Assembly: GCF_011420305.2 (NCBI RefSeq)
Contig: NZ_CP061769.1
Span: forward strand, 3,893,001-3,957,000
Origin: Nocardioides ochotonae
GTDB taxonomy: Bacteria; Actinomycetota; Actinomycetes; Propionibacteriales; Nocardioidaceae
Length of the DNA: 64,000 nt
Direction of reading: 5' to 3'
Shown: one piece after another, positions 37,703 to 47,994 of the stretch
Layout: every line of letters starts with the position of its first letter
Position numbering within the stretch: position 1 is the stretch's first letter
The notes under the pieces: model-generated
Database searches by the model: none
What the model was told of the DNA's origin: nothing
The model's input: the letters and a program-made list of their open reading frames with translations, nothing else
Made by a program: the position numbers and the translations under genes

Positions 37703-38425
37703 CTATCCGAGCCCGGCCAGCAGGTCCACGGTCCGTGCCCAGGCCGGCGAGTCGGGGTCGACCAGGGCCATGTGCGGGTCCGCGAGGTCGTCCTCGACCA
37801 CGAGCAGGTCCGCGTCGCCGCCGGCGGCGCGGGCCCGCGCGACGTACTCCTCGGACTGGGTGAGGGGTACGACGTCGTCGGCGCGGGCGTGCACGCAGCG
37901 CACCGGCACCGCGAGCGGCACCTGCGCGACCGGGTCGAGGGCCGCCTCGGCGGCGCCGGGCGGGTGGCCGAGGAACGCCTCGACGGCGCCGTCGCCCAGG
38001 TGCTCGCGGTGCGCGGCGGTCAGGTCGAGCACCCCGGCCTGGGCCACCACGTGGGTCAGCGGCGAGCCGGGCTGCGCCGCGGCCCGGGCGACCAGGTGCC
38101 CGCCGGCGGAGTGGCCCAGACCGACGACGCGGTGCAGCGGCAGCCCGTGGGCGGGGGCGTGCTCGCGCAGCGACGCGATCGCGGCAGCCACGTCGCCGCA
38201 GGTCGCCGCCGCGCCGACGCCTCGGCGATACTCGACGTTCCACACCGCCCAGCCCCGGGCGGCCAGGTCGGTCGCGAGCGGGCGGCCCAGCGCGCAGTCG
38301 TACGCCGGTCTCCAGAAACCGCCGTGCACCACCGCCACGGTCCCGCGGGGGACGCCCCCGGACCCGGCGGGCAGCGTCAGTTCGGCGTACTGGTCGGGGT
38401 GGGGCCCGTAGGTGATCCGGCGCAT
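37703..38425 (-). CDS. Alpha/beta-hydrolase family protein
   Basis: 240 aa from the ATG at 38425. The oxyanion region is VAVVHGGFWRPAYDCALG and the nucleophile elbow VVGLGHSAGGHLVARAA (G-x-S-x-G). A late Asp (HARADDVVPL) and His (DPHMALVDPD) complete the triad. The layout resembles kynurenine formamidase/BD-FAE carbohydrate esterase-like hydrolases; substrate undetermined. It is convergent with the permease with only three bases between the stops. Confidence 0.88.
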   Translation of the reverse strand: MRRITYGPHPDQYAELTLPAGSGGVPRGTVAVVHGGFWRPAYDCALGRPLATDLAARGWAVWNVEYRRGVGAAATCGDVAAAIASLREHAPAHGLPLHRVVGLGHSAGGHLVARAAAQPGSPLTHVVAQAGVLDLTAAHREHLGDGAVEAFLGHPPGAAEAALDPVAQVPLAVPVRCVHARADDVVPLTQSEEYVARARAAGGDADLLVVEDDLADPHMALVDPDSPAWARTVDLLAGLG

Positions 38426-38523
38426 GGGGTCATCGTGCCCGGGCGGGCCGGGGCGTGCTGGCCTCCGGGGCGCGCGCGTAACTGCGCGCAACCACCAGCC
38501 GCCCACCATCGCCGCCGGCCCGA

Positions 38524-38949
38524 TCAGTCGAAGCGACCCTGCCGCCCGCGCTTGATGTCCCCGCGGCGCTTCTTGGCACCCAGGCGCCGCTCCTTCGACC
38601 CGCGGGTGGGGCGGGTCGGGCGGCGCTTGGCGGGTGGGGGCGCGGCGGCCTCGCGCAGCAGCTGGGCGAGGCGCTCGCGGGCGGCCTTGCGGTTGGCCAG
38701 CTGGGTGCGGTGCTCGCTGGCCACGACCGTCAGCACCCCGTCGACCAGGCGGCCGGCGAGCCGGTCGAGCACCCGGTCGCGCACCGACTCCGGCAGGGAC
38801 CCCGACCGGGCCAGGTCGACGGAGAGCTCGACGCGGCTGTCGGTGGTGTTGACGCCCTGGCCGCCGGGGCCCGAGGAGCGGGAGAACCGCTCGGTCAGCT
38901 CGGCCGCGGGAAGCACCCACGACCGGCTGACGGGCAGGTCGTCAGGCAA
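38524..38949 (-). CDS. arfB: Alternative ribosome-rescue factor ArfB (GGQ peptidyl-tRNA hydrolase)
   Basis: 141 aa if translation starts at TTG 38949 ([12 protein letters not shown]...), overlapping the purL stop by eight bases. The catalytic loop is [20 protein letters not shown] with the GGQ tripeptide. The C-terminal tail [20 protein letters not shown] is rich in Arg/Lys, as needed to enter an empty mRNA channel. ArfB hydrolyses peptidyl-tRNA on stalled ribosomes. The start is the uncertain part: other candidates lie nearby but miss conserved residues. Confidence 0.87.
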   Translation of the reverse strand: MPDDLPVSRSWVLPAAELTERFSRSSGPGGQGVNTTDSRVELSVDLARSGSLPESVRDRVLDRLAGRLVDGVLTVVASEHRTQLANRKAARERLAQLLREAAAPPPAKRRPTRPTRGSKERRLGAKKRRGDIKRGRQGRFD

Positions 38950-41221
38950 GCGCCGCCGGGAGCGTCGCCATCCACGCCGCACGGACCTCGAGCAGCGGGG
39001 CGTCGAACTCCCCCTCCACCGACACCGCGTCGCCGCCGGTGACGCCGAGCGCGGTGAGCGGTACGCCGTGGCGCGCGGCGAGCTCGGCGAGCCGGTCCTC
39101 CTCGCCGGGGGCGACGGTGACGAGCACCCGGCCCGCGGACTCGGAGAACAGCGCCACGAACGCGTCGTCGGCCACGTCGGCCACCGAGACCCGGGCACCC
39201 ACCATGCGGTGCAGCGAGGACTCGACGAGCGCCTGGGCCAGGCCGCCGTCGGCGAGGTCGTGGGCGCTGGTGAGCAGGCCGCGGCCCTCGGCGAGCAGCT
39301 CGGCGAGCGCCTTCTCGGCCGCCAGGTCCACCCGCGGCGGGGTGCCGCCGAGGTGGCCGTGGACCACGTGCGCCCACTCCGAGCCCGAGAGCTCCTCGCG
39401 GGTCTCGCCGAGCAGGAAGACCCGCTCGCCGGCCGCGCCGAAGCCCGACGGGGTCCGTGTGGTGACGTCGTCGATCACGCCGAGCACCGCGACCACCGGG
39501 GTCGGCAGGATCGCGGTCTCGCCGGTCTGGTTGTAGAGGCTGACGTTGCCGCCGGTGACGGGGATCCCGAGCTCGAGGCAGCCGTCCTTGAGGCCGCGGC
39601 AGGCCTCGGCGAACTGCCACATCACGTCGGTGTCCTCGGGCGAACCGAAGTTCAGGCAGTCCGAGATCGCCAGCGGCGTGGCGCCACCGGTCGCGACGTT
39701 GCGGTAGGACTCCGCGAGCGCGAGCTGCGCGCCGGCGTACGGGTCGAGCTTGGCGAAGCGGCCGTTGCAGTCGGTGGAGACCGCGACGCCGAGGTTGGTC
39801 TCCTCGTCGATGCGGACCATGCCGCTGTCGGAGGGCTGGGCGAGCACGGTGTTGCCGCGCACGTAGCGGTCGTACTGGTCGGTGATCCAGGACTTGTCGC
39901 ACAGGTTCGGGCTGGCGACCAGGCGGAGCAGCGTCTCCCGCAGCTCCGCGCCGGTGCCCGGGCGGGCCAGGTCCTCGGCGCGGTCGGCCTGGAGGGCGTC
40001 CTGCCAGGTCGGGCGGGCGAAGGGGCGCTCGTACGTCGGGCCCTCGTGGGCGACGGTGCGCGGGGGCACGTCGACGACCCGCTCGCCGTGCCAGTCGATC
40101 TCGAGGCGGCCGGTGTCGGTGACCTCGCCGATCACGACGGCCTCGACGTCCCACTTGGCACAGATCGCCATGAACGCCTCGACGTCGTCGGGCTCGACGA
40201 CGGCCATCATCCGCTCCTGCGACTCGCTCATGAGGATCTCCTCGGGAGCGAGCGTGGAGTCGCGCAGCGGCACCCGGTCGAGCTCGACGTGCATGCCGCC
40301 GTCGCCGGCGGAGGCGAGCTCGGAGGTGGCGCACGACAGGCCCGCGCCGCCGAGGTCCTGGATGCCGGCGACCAGGCCGGCGGCGAAGATCTCCAGGGTG
40401 CACTCGATGAGCAGCTTCTCCATGAAGGGGTCGCCCACCTGCACGCTGGGGCGCTTCGCGGGGCCGTCGGCGTCGAAGGTCTCGCTCGCCAGGACGGACA
40501 CCCCGCCGATGCCGTCGCCGCCGGTGCGGGCGCCGTAGAGGATCACCTGGTTGCCGACGCCGGAGGCCTTGGCGAGGTGCAGGTCCTCGTGGCGCAGCAC
40601 GCCGACGCACAGCGCGTTGACCAGCGGGTTGCCGGCGTAGCTGGCGTCGAAGACCGCCTCGCCGCCGATGTTGGGCAGGCCCAGGCAGTTGCCGTAGCCG
40701 CCGACGCCGGCCACGATCCCGGGCAGCACCCGGTGCGTGTCGGGGGCGTCGAGCGGGCCGAAGCGCAGCGGGTCCATCACCGCGACCGGGCGCGCGCCCA
40801 TCGCGAGGATGTCGCGGACGATGCCGCCCACGCCGGTCGCGGCGCCCTGGTAGGGCTCGACGTACGACGGGTGGTTGTGGCTCTCGACCTTGAAGGTGAC
40901 GGCGTAGCCCTGGCCGACGTCGATGACGCCGGCGTTCTCGCCGATGCCGGCCAGCATCTTGCCGGCCGGGGTCTCCTGCGGGATCTCGGAGAACTGCTTG
41001 AGGTGCACCTTGGAGGACTTGTAGGAGCAGTGCTCGCTCCACATGACCGAGTACATCGCCAGCTCCGAGCTGGTCGGGCGGCGCCCGAGGATCTCGCGGA
41101 TCCGGGCGTACTCGTCGGCCTTCAGCCCGAGGTCCGACCACGGCTGGGGCCGGTCGGGGTCGGTGGCGGCGGCCGCGACGGTGTCGAGGGTGGACGTGGC
41201 GGGTCGCTGCTGCTTCGGCAC
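38942..41221 (-). CDS. purL: Phosphoribosylformylglycinamidine synthase subunit II
   Basis: 759 aa from GTG 41221 ([12 protein letters not shown]...). It is the small, PurS/PurQ-dependent form. [69 protein letters not shown] and [20 protein letters not shown] are PurL signatures. It converts FGAR to FGAM with ammonia from PurQ. TAGATT is seven bases upstream, so it is likely leaderless. ArfB follows with overlapping coding. An intergenic region with a dyad and direct repeats separates it from a divergent secreted protein. Confidence 0.96.
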   Translation of the reverse strand: MPKQQRPATSTLDTVAAAATDPDRPQPWSDLGLKADEYARIREILGRRPTSSELAMYSVMWSEHCSYKSSKVHLKQFSEIPQETPAGKMLAGIGENAGVIDVGQGYAVTFKVESHNHPSYVEPYQGAATGVGGIVRDILAMGARPVAVMDPLRFGPLDAPDTHRVLPGIVAGVGGYGNCLGLPNIGGEAVFDASYAGNPLVNALCVGVLRHEDLHLAKASGVGNQVILYGARTGGDGIGGVSVLASETFDADGPAKRPSVQVGDPFMEKLLIECTLEIFAAGLVAGIQDLGGAGLSCATSELASAGDGGMHVELDRVPLRDSTLAPEEILMSESQERMMAVVEPDDVEAFMAICAKWDVEAVVIGEVTDTGRLEIDWHGERVVDVPPRTVAHEGPTYERPFARPTWQDALQADRAEDLARPGTGAELRETLLRLVASPNLCDKSWITDQYDRYVRGNTVLAQPSDSGMVRIDEETNLGVAVSTDCNGRFAKLDPYAGAQLALAESYRNVATGGATPLAISDCLNFGSPEDTDVMWQFAEACRGLKDGCLELGIPVTGGNVSLYNQTGETAILPTPVVAVLGVIDDVTTRTPSGFGAAGERVFLLGETREELSGSEWAHVVHGHLGGTPPRVDLAAEKALAELLAEGRGLLTSAHDLADGGLAQALVESSLHRMVGARVSVADVADDAFVALFSESAGRVLVTVAPGEEDRLAELAARHGVPLTALGVTGGDAVSVEGEFDAPLLEVRAAWMATLPAALA

Positions 41222-41228
41222 GAGGGTC

Positions 41229-41234
41229 AATCTA
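41229..41234 (-). promoter_or_regulatory. -10 element of a leaderless purL transcript
   Basis: TAGATT (minus strand), then GACCCTC, then the GTG at 41221. Confidence 0.5.
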
Positions 41235-41328
41235 CCGGCGTGGCCGCCCCGCCCCGCAGGCGGCGTCCGCGCACCGGTCCCCGGGCGCACCAACCCTCCG
41301 GCGCGCCGCTGACCTGCGCAGACACCGC

Positions 41329-41354
41329 CGCGAACTACACATCTGTAGTTCGCG
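41329..41354. promoter_or_regulatory. Perfect 11-bp dyad between purL and the DUF1906 gene
   Basis: CGCGAACTACA-CATC-TGTAGTTCGCG lies between divergent genes, about 108 bp from the purL start and 115 bp from the DUF1906 start. A terminator is unlikely there, so an operator or a 5'-leader hairpin is more probable. Confidence 0.5.
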
Positions 41355-41362
41355 CGGAAGGC

Positions 41363-41377
41363 TGTGACTGATGTGAC
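41363..41377. promoter_or_regulatory. MtrA-like direct repeat
   Basis: TGTGAC-TGA-TGTGAC has a 9-bp period; the complement reads GTCACA-TCA-GTCACA. Direct repeats of GTCACA with 9-bp spacing resemble reported MtrA sites at cell-wall genes. It lies 92 bp before a secreted peptidoglycan-binding protein. No mtrA is in the window; the assignment is tentative. Confidence 0.35.
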
Positions 41378-41468
41378 TGCTGTGGTTAGGGTGACGAGGC
41401 TCGACTCACGAGCCGACTGCCAGAACCCCGACCCGGCCCTGGCCCCGGTCCTGCCCTGGAGCTTCCCC

Positions 41469-42872
41469 ATGCGTCACCCGTCCTTTCGCACGTCCCGCGC
41501 CCGCACCCGCCCGGGCCGCCGCCTCGCCGGCGCCCTCGCCGCGGTGCTCGCCCTCAGCGTCGCCGGCACCACCACGGTGCTGACCACCGCGCCGCCCGCC
41601 GCCGCGTCCGCGTCCGTGTCGAACCCGCCCACGCCGGGCAGCTTCACCGGCTACGGCTTCGACCAGTGCCTCACCCCGACCCAGCAGGCGATGAACACCT
41701 GGCTGCGCACCTCGCCGTTCCTCGCGGTCGGCGTCTACATCTCCGGCGCCTCGCGGGCCTGCCGGGACCAGCCGAACCTCACCGCGGCCTGGGTCAAGAA
41801 GCAGCTGACCAAGGGCTGGCGGCTGCTGCCGATCACGCTCGGCCCGCAGGCCTCCTGCCAGCCCCGCTTCCCGCGCTACGGCAACGACCCGACGATCAAC
41901 CCCGCGCCCGGCAAGCACGGCCTCTACGGCCAGGCCCGCACCATGGGCCGCGCCGAGGCCGACTCGGCCGTCGCCGCCGCGAAGCGGCTCGGGATCGTGC
42001 CCGGCAGCACGCTGTTCTACGACCTCGAGGGCTACGACAACACCAACACCCACTGCCGCGAGTCCGCGCTGGCCTTCCTGACCGGCTGGACCAACCGGGT
42101 CCGCGCCCAGGGCTACCTCTCCGGGGTCTACTCGAGCGCCTCCTCCGGCATCGTGGCGCTGGACAAGGCACGGCGTACCAAGCAGCGCGCGACCGTGGTG
42201 CCCGACCAGATCTGGATCGCCGACTGGGACGGCATCGCCAACACCTCCACCACCTACATCGGCGAGGACGGCTGGCGCCCCGGCGGCCGGCTCAAGCAGT
42301 ACCGCGGCGGGCACGACGAGACCTGGGGCGGGGTGCGCATCAACATCGACAGCAACTACCTCGACCTCGGCCAGGGCTCGGTGGCCGCGCGGGAGACCCA
42401 CTGCGGCGGGGTGCGCGTGGACTTCGAGCGCTACCAGGCGCTCCAGGCGCCCACCGCCGGCCGGGTCTCCCCGCCCGCGCAGGTCACCGCGCTGCAGTGC
42501 CTGCTGACCGAGCAGGGCATCTACACCGGTCGCCTGCACGGCACGTACAACGCCCGCCTGATCAAGGCGGTCAACCAGTGGCAGCGCGAGGCCGGCCAGC
42601 CGGTCAGCCGCAGCTGGACGCACAAGAACTGGATGTCGCTGACCGCGGCCGGGCCGCGCGCGGTGCTCAAGCACGGCTCCGCGGGCACTATGGTGCGCCG
42701 CGTCCAGCGGGCCCTGAACGCCGCCCGCCCGGCCGCGGCGATCCCGGTGACCGGCACCTTCGAGGCCACCACCACCGCCGCGGTCAAGGGCTACCAGAAG
42801 AAGGTCGGGCTCCCGCAGTCCGGCGTGGTCGAGGCCCGGACCTGGCGCCACCTGGCCAACGGCGTGCGCTGA
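41469..42872 (+). CDS. Secreted DUF1906 glycoside-hydrolase-like protein with two peptidoglycan-binding repeats
   Basis: 467 aa from ATG 41469 (GGAG upstream). A Sec signal peptide comes first: [20 protein letters not shown], cleavage near AAASA. The DUF1906 (Rv2525c-like TIM barrel) domain follows, about 55-285: [47 protein letters not shown] helices, FYDLEGYDN and IWIADWDG. Two PG_binding_1 modules (about 320-385 and 395-465) close the protein; [17 protein letters not shown] and [17 protein letters not shown] are the repeat cores. It probably acts on, or attaches to, the cell wall. Confidence 0.9.
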   Translation: MRHPSFRTSRARTRPGRRLAGALAAVLALSVAGTTTVLTTAPPAAASASVSNPPTPGSFTGYGFDQCLTPTQQAMNTWLRTSPFLAVGVYISGASRACRDQPNLTAAWVKKQLTKGWRLLPITLGPQASCQPRFPRYGNDPTINPAPGKHGLYGQARTMGRAEADSAVAAAKRLGIVPGSTLFYDLEGYDNTNTHCRESALAFLTGWTNRVRAQGYLSGVYSSASSGIVALDKARRTKQRATVVPDQIWIADWDGIANTSTTYIGEDGWRPGGRLKQYRGGHDETWGGVRINIDSNYLDLGQGSVAARETHCGGVRVDFERYQALQAPTAGRVSPPAQVTALQCLLTEQGIYTGRLHGTYNARLIKAVNQWQREAGQPVSRSWTHKNWMSLTAAGPRAVLKHGSAGTMVRRVQRALNAARPAAAIPVTGTFEATTTAAVKGYQKKVGLPQSGVVEARTWRHLANGVR

Positions 42873-42908
42873 GGCCCGCTCCCCCGCACCGCACGACACG
42901 CACAGCAC

Positions 42909-42958
42909 GAAACGCCGTACGCCGGCACCGCTCAGGCGGTGCCGGCGTACGGCGTTTC
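42909..42958. terminator. Perfect 23-bp bidirectional terminator
   Basis: Arms at 42909-42931 and 42936-42958 are exact complements over 23 bp, with loop TCAG. The 5' end of the left arm is GAAACGCCGTACGCC. It lies between the converging DUF1906 and DUF3817 genes. Confidence 0.8.
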
Positions 42959-42972
42959 AGGTGGGGAGCGGG

Positions 42973-43419
42973 TCAGCCGACCGGCGGGCCGGCGACCAGC
43001 GCGACGCCGAAGAGCACACCCACCGCGACGAGGCCGGTGACCACGCCCTGCAACGGCTTGCGGATGAACCAGGCGGCGACCTTCTCGAGGAAGCCGCCGG
43101 GCTCCTGCGTGCGCAACCGCCAGGTGTCGGCGAGCAGCCCGCGACGCTCGGCGTGGATCTCGAAGGGCACGGTCGCGAACGGCGGCACCGCCGCGACCAG
43201 GCCGAGGGCGGTCTGCTTGAGCGGCCAGCGCTGGTCCAGCGCGACCAGGACGGTGCTCAGGCAGTAGGCGATGAACACCGCGCCGTGGACCATGCCGCCG
43301 ATGCGGACGCCGAGCTCGGTGGTCTGGGTGACGTACTTGAGGAACATCCCGCCCAGCAGCAGCGCCCAGGTCACGGCCTCGGCGCGGGCGATGAAGCGGT
43401 AGAGACGGATCGGGGTCAT
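42973..43419 (-). CDS. DUF3817 integral membrane protein
   Basis: 148 aa from ATG 43419. [40 protein letters not shown] and a third hydrophobic segment ([19 protein letters not shown]) match DUF3817. A fourth helix ([20 protein letters not shown]) follows a charged region. Function unknown. Its ATG overlaps the purQ stop (ATGA), so it is translated as the last gene of a purS-purQ unit. Confidence 0.85.
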   Translation of the reverse strand: MTPIRLYRFIARAEAVTWALLLGGMFLKYVTQTTELGVRIGGMVHGAVFIAYCLSTVLVALDQRWPLKQTALGLVAAVPPFATVPFEIHAERRGLLADTWRLRTQEPGGFLEKVAAWFIRKPLQGVVTGLVAVGVLFGVALVAGPPVG

Positions 43420-44081
43420 GCAAACACTCCAGCTGCGAGTGAGGTGAAGAAGCCGAGACCGTCGGTCCCGGTACCGGTCAGGTCCTCGACCGAGTGCTCC
43501 GGGTGGGGCATCAGGCCGACGACGTTGCCGCGCTCGTTGCAGATGCCGGCGATGTCGCGCAGCGAGCCGTTGGGGTTGCCCAGGTAGCGCGCGACGACCT
43601 GGCCCTCGCCCTCCAGCCGGTCCAGCGTCTCGGCGTCGGCCACGAAGGCACCCTCGCCGTTCTTGAGCGCGATCACCACCTCCGCGCCCTCGTCGTACGA
43701 CGCGGTCCACGGGGTGCGGTTGTTCTCGATGCGCAGCGGCTGGTCGAGGCAGAGGAACCGCTGCTCGGTGTTGCGGATCAGCGCGCCGGGCAGCAGGTGC
43801 GACTCGCACAGGATCTGGAAGCCGTTGCAGATGCCGAGCACGGGCATGCCGCGGCGCGCGGCCTCGACGACCTCGGTCATGACCGGGGAGAAGCGCGAGA
43901 TCGCGCCGCAGCGCAGGTAGTCGCCGTAGGAGAAGCCACCGGGCAGCACCACCGCGTCCACCCCCTGCAGGTCGTGGTCGCCGTGCCAGAGCGCGACCGC
44001 CTCGTGGCCGCCGATGCGCACGGCGCGCTGCGCGTCGACGTCGTCCAGCGAGCCGGGGAACGTGACGACGCCGACCTTCAC
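43416..44081 (-). CDS. purQ: Phosphoribosylformylglycinamidine synthase subunit I (glutaminase)
   Basis: 221 aa from GTG 44081. It is a class I glutamine amidotransferase: [17 protein letters not shown], nucleophile Cys in [20 protein letters not shown], and the C-terminal His-x-Glu in [10 protein letters not shown]. It delivers ammonia to PurL. The GTG overlaps the purS stop (GTGA), and its own stop overlaps the DUF3817 ATG. Confidence 0.96.
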   Translation of the reverse strand: MKVGVVTFPGSLDDVDAQRAVRIGGHEAVALWHGDHDLQGVDAVVLPGGFSYGDYLRCGAISRFSPVMTEVVEAARRGMPVLGICNGFQILCESHLLPGALIRNTEQRFLCLDQPLRIENNRTPWTASYDEGAEVVIALKNGEGAFVADAETLDRLEGEGQVVARYLGNPNGSLRDIAGICNERGNVVGLMPHPEHSVEDLTGTGTDGLGFFTSLAAGVFA

Positions 44082-44347
44082 GCGAGCACCTCGGCGCCGC
44101 TGGCGTCCTCGACCCGCACGGTGAAGTTCTCGATCACCGGGTTCGACAGCAGCGTCTCCGCCATCTGGTGCACCTCGGCGAGGACGGCCTCGGTGGCCTC
44201 GCCCTCGATCTCGAGCTCGAAGCGCTTGCCCTGGCGCACGTCGACGACGCCGGAGAAGCCCAGGCGGGGCAGGGCACCGAGCACGGCCTTCCCCTGCGGG
44301 TCGAGGATCTCGGGCTTGGGCATGACGTCGACGACGACTCGGGGCAC
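44078..44347 (-). CDS. purS: Phosphoribosylformylglycinamidine synthase subunit PurS
   Basis: 89 aa from GTG 44347 with AGGAG eight bases upstream. [20 protein letters not shown] and [20 protein letters not shown] are diagnostic, with the C-terminal NPVIENFTV. It bridges PurL and PurQ in the FGAM synthase complex. First gene of the purS-purQ-DUF3817 unit, about 2.9 kb from purL on the same strand. Confidence 0.95.
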   Translation of the reverse strand: MPRVVVDVMPKPEILDPQGKAVLGALPRLGFSGVVDVRQGKRFELEIEGEATEAVLAEVHQMAETLLSNPVIENFTVRVEDASGAEVLA

Positions 44348-44427
44348 GTGAGGCTCCTGGGAAGCAGGGGTGGGTGTGTACGCATTCTACGAGGGCTCGC
44401 TCACCTCCGGTCCGGCACACTGGACCC

Positions 44428-44952
44428 ATGAGCATGCCCACCCCCGGCGCCGGCAGCGGCGTCCCCGGACCGGGAGCGAACCCGCTACGCCTGGAGTTCC
44501 CCCAGTCCCTCGCCGTGTACGACGACTACGCGGCCGCCCAGCGGGCCGTGGACTTCCTCTCCGACCGCAAGTTCCCCGTGCAGCAGTGCATGATCGTCGG
44601 CACCGACCTCAAGCGGATCGAGCGGATCACCGGCCGCCTCACCACCGGCAAGGTGGCCCTCGGCGGCGCGGCCTCCGGCGCCTGGCTCGGCCTGTTCGTG
44701 GGCCTGCTCTTCGTTCTGTTCACCACCGAGGCCGCCCTGGCGGTGCTGATCTCCACGCTGATCTTCGGTGCCCTGTTCGGCGTCATCTGGTCGCTGGTCG
44801 GGTACGCCGCCACGCGCGGGCGCCGCGACTTCTCCTCGGTCACCCAGGTGGTCGCGACCCGCTACGAGGTGCTGGTCGAGCACAAGGTGGCCGCCCAGGC
44901 CCGCGAGCTGCTGGCCCAGCTGCCGGGCAGCCAGCCCAACCCGTTCGCCTGA
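44428..44952 (+). CDS. General-stress-type glycine-zipper membrane protein (GSP17M-like)
   Basis: 174 aa from ATG 44428. The N-terminal region [20 protein letters not shown] and [18 protein letters not shown] resembles the GSP17M/YflT-like domain of general stress proteins. Two hydrophobic segments ([40 protein letters not shown]) follow, then a cytosolic tail. It is probably membrane-associated; function unknown. It is divergent from purS. Confidence 0.78.
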   Translation: MSMPTPGAGSGVPGPGANPLRLEFPQSLAVYDDYAAAQRAVDFLSDRKFPVQQCMIVGTDLKRIERITGRLTTGKVALGGAASGAWLGLFVGLLFVLFTTEAALAVLISTLIFGALFGVIWSLVGYAATRGRRDFSSVTQVVATRYEVLVEHKVAAQARELLAQLPGSQPNPFA

Positions 44953-44968
44953 GCGGCGCCGGCGCTCA
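44950..44968. terminator. Short convergent hairpin containing both stop codons
   Basis: TGAGCG (44950-44955) pairs with CGCTCA (44963-44968); the TGA of the stress protein and that of the acyl-CoA ligase are the ends. The stem is only 6 bp. Confidence 0.4.
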
Positions 44969-46534
44969 GCTCAGCTCGCGCTTGAGGATCTTGCCGGTCG
45001 CGGTCATCGGCAGGCTCTCGCGGAACTCCACGAGGCGCGGGTACTTGTAGCCCGCCATCTGCTCCTTGGCCCACGCGACCAGCGCGTCCTCGGTGAGGTC
45101 CGAGCCGGGGGTGCGGATCACGACCGCCTTGATCTCCTCGCCGTGGGTGTCGTGGGGAACCCCGATGACCGCGCACATCGAGACCTCGGGGTGGGTGAGG
45201 AGCACCTCCTCGATCTCGCGCGGGTAGACGTTGAACCCGCCGCGGATGATCATCTCCTTGGCCCGGTCGACGATGTAGTACCAGCCGTCCTCGTCCTTGC
45301 GGGCCAGGTCGCCGGTGCGGAACCAGCCGTCGGCGTCGATCGCCTCCGCGGTCGCCTCGGGGCGGGCGTAGTAGCCCTTCATCACGTTGTGGCCGCGCAC
45401 CGCGATCTCGCCGATCACGTCGGCGCCGGAGTCGTCGTCGGTGACCTCGGCGCCGTCGCTGCCGACCAGCCGCATCTCCACGCCCGGGATCGGCACGCCG
45501 ATCGACCCGGGGCGCGCCGGGGCGCCGTACTCGGAGAACGACGCGACCGGGGAGGTCTCGGAGAGGCCGTAGCCCTCGAGGATCGTGACCCCGAAGCGCT
45601 TCTCGAACTCGCGGTGCACCTCGACCGGGAGCGCCGAGCCGCCGGAGACCGCGACCCGGAGGCTCTCCGCGATCTCCTGGGCGTCGATCCCCTCCTCGAG
45701 CGCGCCGAGCAGGGCCCAGTACATCGTCGGGACGCCGGCGAAGAAGGTGATCCGCTCGCGGCGCATCAGCTCCAGCGCGGCGACCGGCTCGAAGCGCGGC
45801 AGCATCACGACCGTGCCGCCGAAGGCGAAGGCGCCGTTCTGGCACACGGTCTGGCCGAAGGAGTGGAACAGCGGCAGCACGCACAGGTAGGTGTCGGGGT
45901 TCGCGGCGTCGGCGCCGAAGAGGGCCTCGCTGGCGAGCGCGTTGTCGCGCATGTTGCGGTGGCGCAGCTCGGCGCCCTTGGCCTGCCCGGTGGTGCCGGA
46001 GGTGTAGAGGATGACGGCCGTGTCGTCCTCGTCGGTCGCGACGGTCTCGAACGCGCCCGAGTGGGTCATCATCGCTCCGGCCATCGTCTCGGTGCCCTCG
46101 ATCGGGGAGGGAGCACCGAGGTCGGCGGTGATGACGAAGAAGTGCTCGCAACCGTCGACGGCCTCGAAACCGGCGTGGCCGTTGACGCCCATCGGCAGCT
46201 CGGGGGTGCCCTCGAAGCAGAAGTAGGCCTTCGCGTCGGAGTCCTCGAGGTGGTAGGCGATCTCGCGGCCCTTGAGCAGCACGTTGAGCGGGACCACCGT
46301 CGCCCCGGCCTTGAGGATCCCGAAGTAGACGATCGTGAAGTACGGCGTGTTGGGGCAGCTCAGCGCCACCTTGTCGCCGGGACCGATGCCGCGCTCCACC
46401 AGCAGGTTGGCGCACATGTTGGCGAAGGCGTTGATGGAGGAGTAGCTCAGGCGGGTGTCACCGAGGACCACCGCGTCCCGGTCGGGGTACTTCGCGGCGC
46501 TGTCCTCGAGCAGGGACGAGAGGTTGTACGACAA
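44966..46534 (-). CDS. Long-chain acyl-CoA synthetase-like AMP-dependent ligase
   Basis: 522 aa from TTG 46534, chosen because GGAGG lies about five bases upstream; a TTG four codons earlier overlaps that site. The AMP-binding signature is VILYTSGTTGQAKGAEL, then GYGLSETSPVASF, YYARPEATAEAIDADGWFRT (GD follows) and the C-terminal lysine motif TATGKILKREL. It activates a carboxylic acid to acyl-AMP then acyl-CoA; chain length is not resolvable. No other fatty-acid genes are adjacent. Confidence 0.92.
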   Translation of the reverse strand: MSYNLSSLLEDSAAKYPDRDAVVLGDTRLSYSSINAFANMCANLLVERGIGPGDKVALSCPNTPYFTIVYFGILKAGATVVPLNVLLKGREIAYHLEDSDAKAYFCFEGTPELPMGVNGHAGFEAVDGCEHFFVITADLGAPSPIEGTETMAGAMMTHSGAFETVATDEDDTAVILYTSGTTGQAKGAELRHRNMRDNALASEALFGADAANPDTYLCVLPLFHSFGQTVCQNGAFAFGGTVVMLPRFEPVAALELMRRERITFFAGVPTMYWALLGALEEGIDAQEIAESLRVAVSGGSALPVEVHREFEKRFGVTILEGYGLSETSPVASFSEYGAPARPGSIGVPIPGVEMRLVGSDGAEVTDDDSGADVIGEIAVRGHNVMKGYYARPEATAEAIDADGWFRTGDLARKDEDGWYYIVDRAKEMIIRGGFNVYPREIEEVLLTHPEVSMCAVIGVPHDTHGEEIKAVVIRTPGSDLTEDALVAWAKEQMAGYKYPRLVEFRESLPMTATGKILKRELS

Positions 46535-46588
46535 CGGAGCCTCCAACGGCTGGGGTGTGGGGACAACCTACGTGCCGGTTCCCGCCCG

Positions 46589-46984
46589 TCAGGCGAGGAG
46601 GCGGGCGGCGCGGCGCAGGTCGGCGCGGACGGCGTACGGCGCGAGGCGGGCCAGCAACCCCGCCAGCGGGCGGGCGGGACCGGTGGCGCGGAGCGCGAGG
46701 GTGGGCTCGACCTCGCAGCCGCCCGGCGCCGGGGCGAAGGTCAGGGTCAGCTCGGCGGCGAAGGAGCGCCAGGTGCCGCGCTCGGTCCAGCGGTGCGGGC
46801 GCTGCAGCACGGTGGTCTCCATCCGTGGGCGCAGCCCGGGCCTGGTGACGTCGACCCAGGTCTGACCGACCCGGGGCTCGCCGTCGACGTCCTCGACGCG
46901 GGCCAGGCTGGACTGCCAGGCCGGCCGGTGACGCGGGTCGACGAGGAAGTCGAAGGCGACCTCGGGCGCGACCGGCAGGCGCAT
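46589..46984 (-). CDS. SRPBCC (polyketide cyclase/START-like) protein
   Basis: 131 aa from ATG 46984 (AGGA upstream). The SRPBCC fold signals are VAPEVAFDFLVDPRHRPAWQ, VGQTWVDVTRPG and ELTLTFAPAPGGCEVEPTL. It binds a small hydrophobic ligand in this family; no ligand is predicted. It starts seven bp after the purC stop, so it is probably co-transcribed with purC. Confidence 0.82.
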   Translation of the reverse strand: MRLPVAPEVAFDFLVDPRHRPAWQSSLARVEDVDGEPRVGQTWVDVTRPGLRPRMETTVLQRPHRWTERGTWRSFAAELTLTFAPAPGGCEVEPTLALRATGPARPLAGLLARLAPYAVRADLRRAARLLA

Positions 46985-46991
46985 GGCGGTC

Positions 46992-47888
46992 CTAGAACCG
47001 CTCGCCGGTGAGCAGCTCGTAGGCCTCGACGTAGCGGGCCCGGGTGTGCTCGACGACCGCGGGCGGCAGCGCCGGCGGCGGCACGTCGGAGCGGGGGTCC
47101 CAGCCGGACTCCGGGGAGGTGAGCCAGTTGCGGACGTTCTGCTTGTCGTAGGAGGCCTGGGTGCGCCCGGGCTGCCAGTCGGCGGCCGGCCAGAACCGCG
47201 AGGAGTCCGGGGTGAGGACCTCATCGCCCAGCACCATCACGTCGTCGGCGCGCAGGCCGAACTCGAACTTGGTGTCGGCCAGGATGATGCCGCGCTCGCG
47301 GGCGATGCCCTCGGCGCGCTCGTAGACCGCGAGGGTCAGCTCGCGCAGCGACGCGGCGGTCTCCTCCCCGACCGTGCGGACGACCGCGTCGTAGGAGACG
47401 TTCTCGTCGTGGTCGCCGAGCTCGGCCTTGGTGGCCGGGGTGAAGATCGGCTCGGGCAGCCGGCTGGCCTCCTCCAGGCCCGGCGGCAGCGCGATGCCGC
47501 ACACCTCGCCGGTGGCGCGGTAGTCGGCCAGCCCGGAGCCGGTGAGGTAGCCGCGGGCCACGCACTCGACCGGGAACATCTCCAGGCGCTCGCAGATCAC
47601 CGCGCGCCCGCGGACGGCCTCGGGCACGTCGGTGGAGAGCACGTGGTGCGGGACCAGGTCGGTGAGCTGGTCGAACCACCACAGCGACATCCGGGTCAGG
47701 ATCTCGCCCTTGTCCGGGATCGTGCTGTCCAGCACCCAGTCGAAGGAGGAGATCCGGTCGCTGGCCACCATCAGCAGCTGCCCGGCGTGCTCGCCGGTCT
47801 CGATCTCATAGAGGTCGCGCACCTTGCCCGAGTGCAGGTGCCGCGCACCCTCGATCGCCGGGGCGGGTGGGATGTTCGGCTCGGCCAC
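46992..47888 (-). CDS. purC: SAICAR synthetase
   Basis: 298 aa from GTG 47888. [16 protein letters not shown] is the nucleotide loop. [50 protein letters not shown] and [12 protein letters not shown] are PurC signatures. It joins CAIR with aspartate. TAGGGT is six bases upstream, likely leaderless. It is divergent from an MFS gene and followed closely by an SRPBCC gene. Confidence 0.96.
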   Translation of the reverse strand: MAEPNIPPAPAIEGARHLHSGKVRDLYEIETGEHAGQLLMVASDRISSFDWVLDSTIPDKGEILTRMSLWWFDQLTDLVPHHVLSTDVPEAVRGRAVICERLEMFPVECVARGYLTGSGLADYRATGEVCGIALPPGLEEASRLPEPIFTPATKAELGDHDENVSYDAVVRTVGEETAASLRELTLAVYERAEGIARERGIILADTKFEFGLRADDVMVLGDEVLTPDSSRFWPAADWQPGRTQASYDKQNVRNWLTSPESGWDPRSDVPPPALPPAVVEHTRARYVEAYELLTGERF

Positions 47889-47894
47889 GGCCCC

Positions 47895-47900
47895 ACCCTA
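47895..47900 (-). promoter_or_regulatory. -10 element of a leaderless purC transcript
   Basis: TAGGGT (minus strand), GGGGCC, then the GTG at 47888. Confidence 0.5.
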
Positions 47901-47994
47901 GAGGCCGGCCGCGCCCCGCACCCGCGGCCCGCCCCATCCCGGACAACGACCAGGCCGGTGTCATGGGGGCCGGGACCGGGCACCATGCACCACG

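Noticed and set aside
37772..41371. 1199-codon plus-strand open frame
   Set aside because: It is the complement of the hydrolase, arfB and purL genes. GC-rich DNA leaves antisense frames open; the translation has no recognisable motif.
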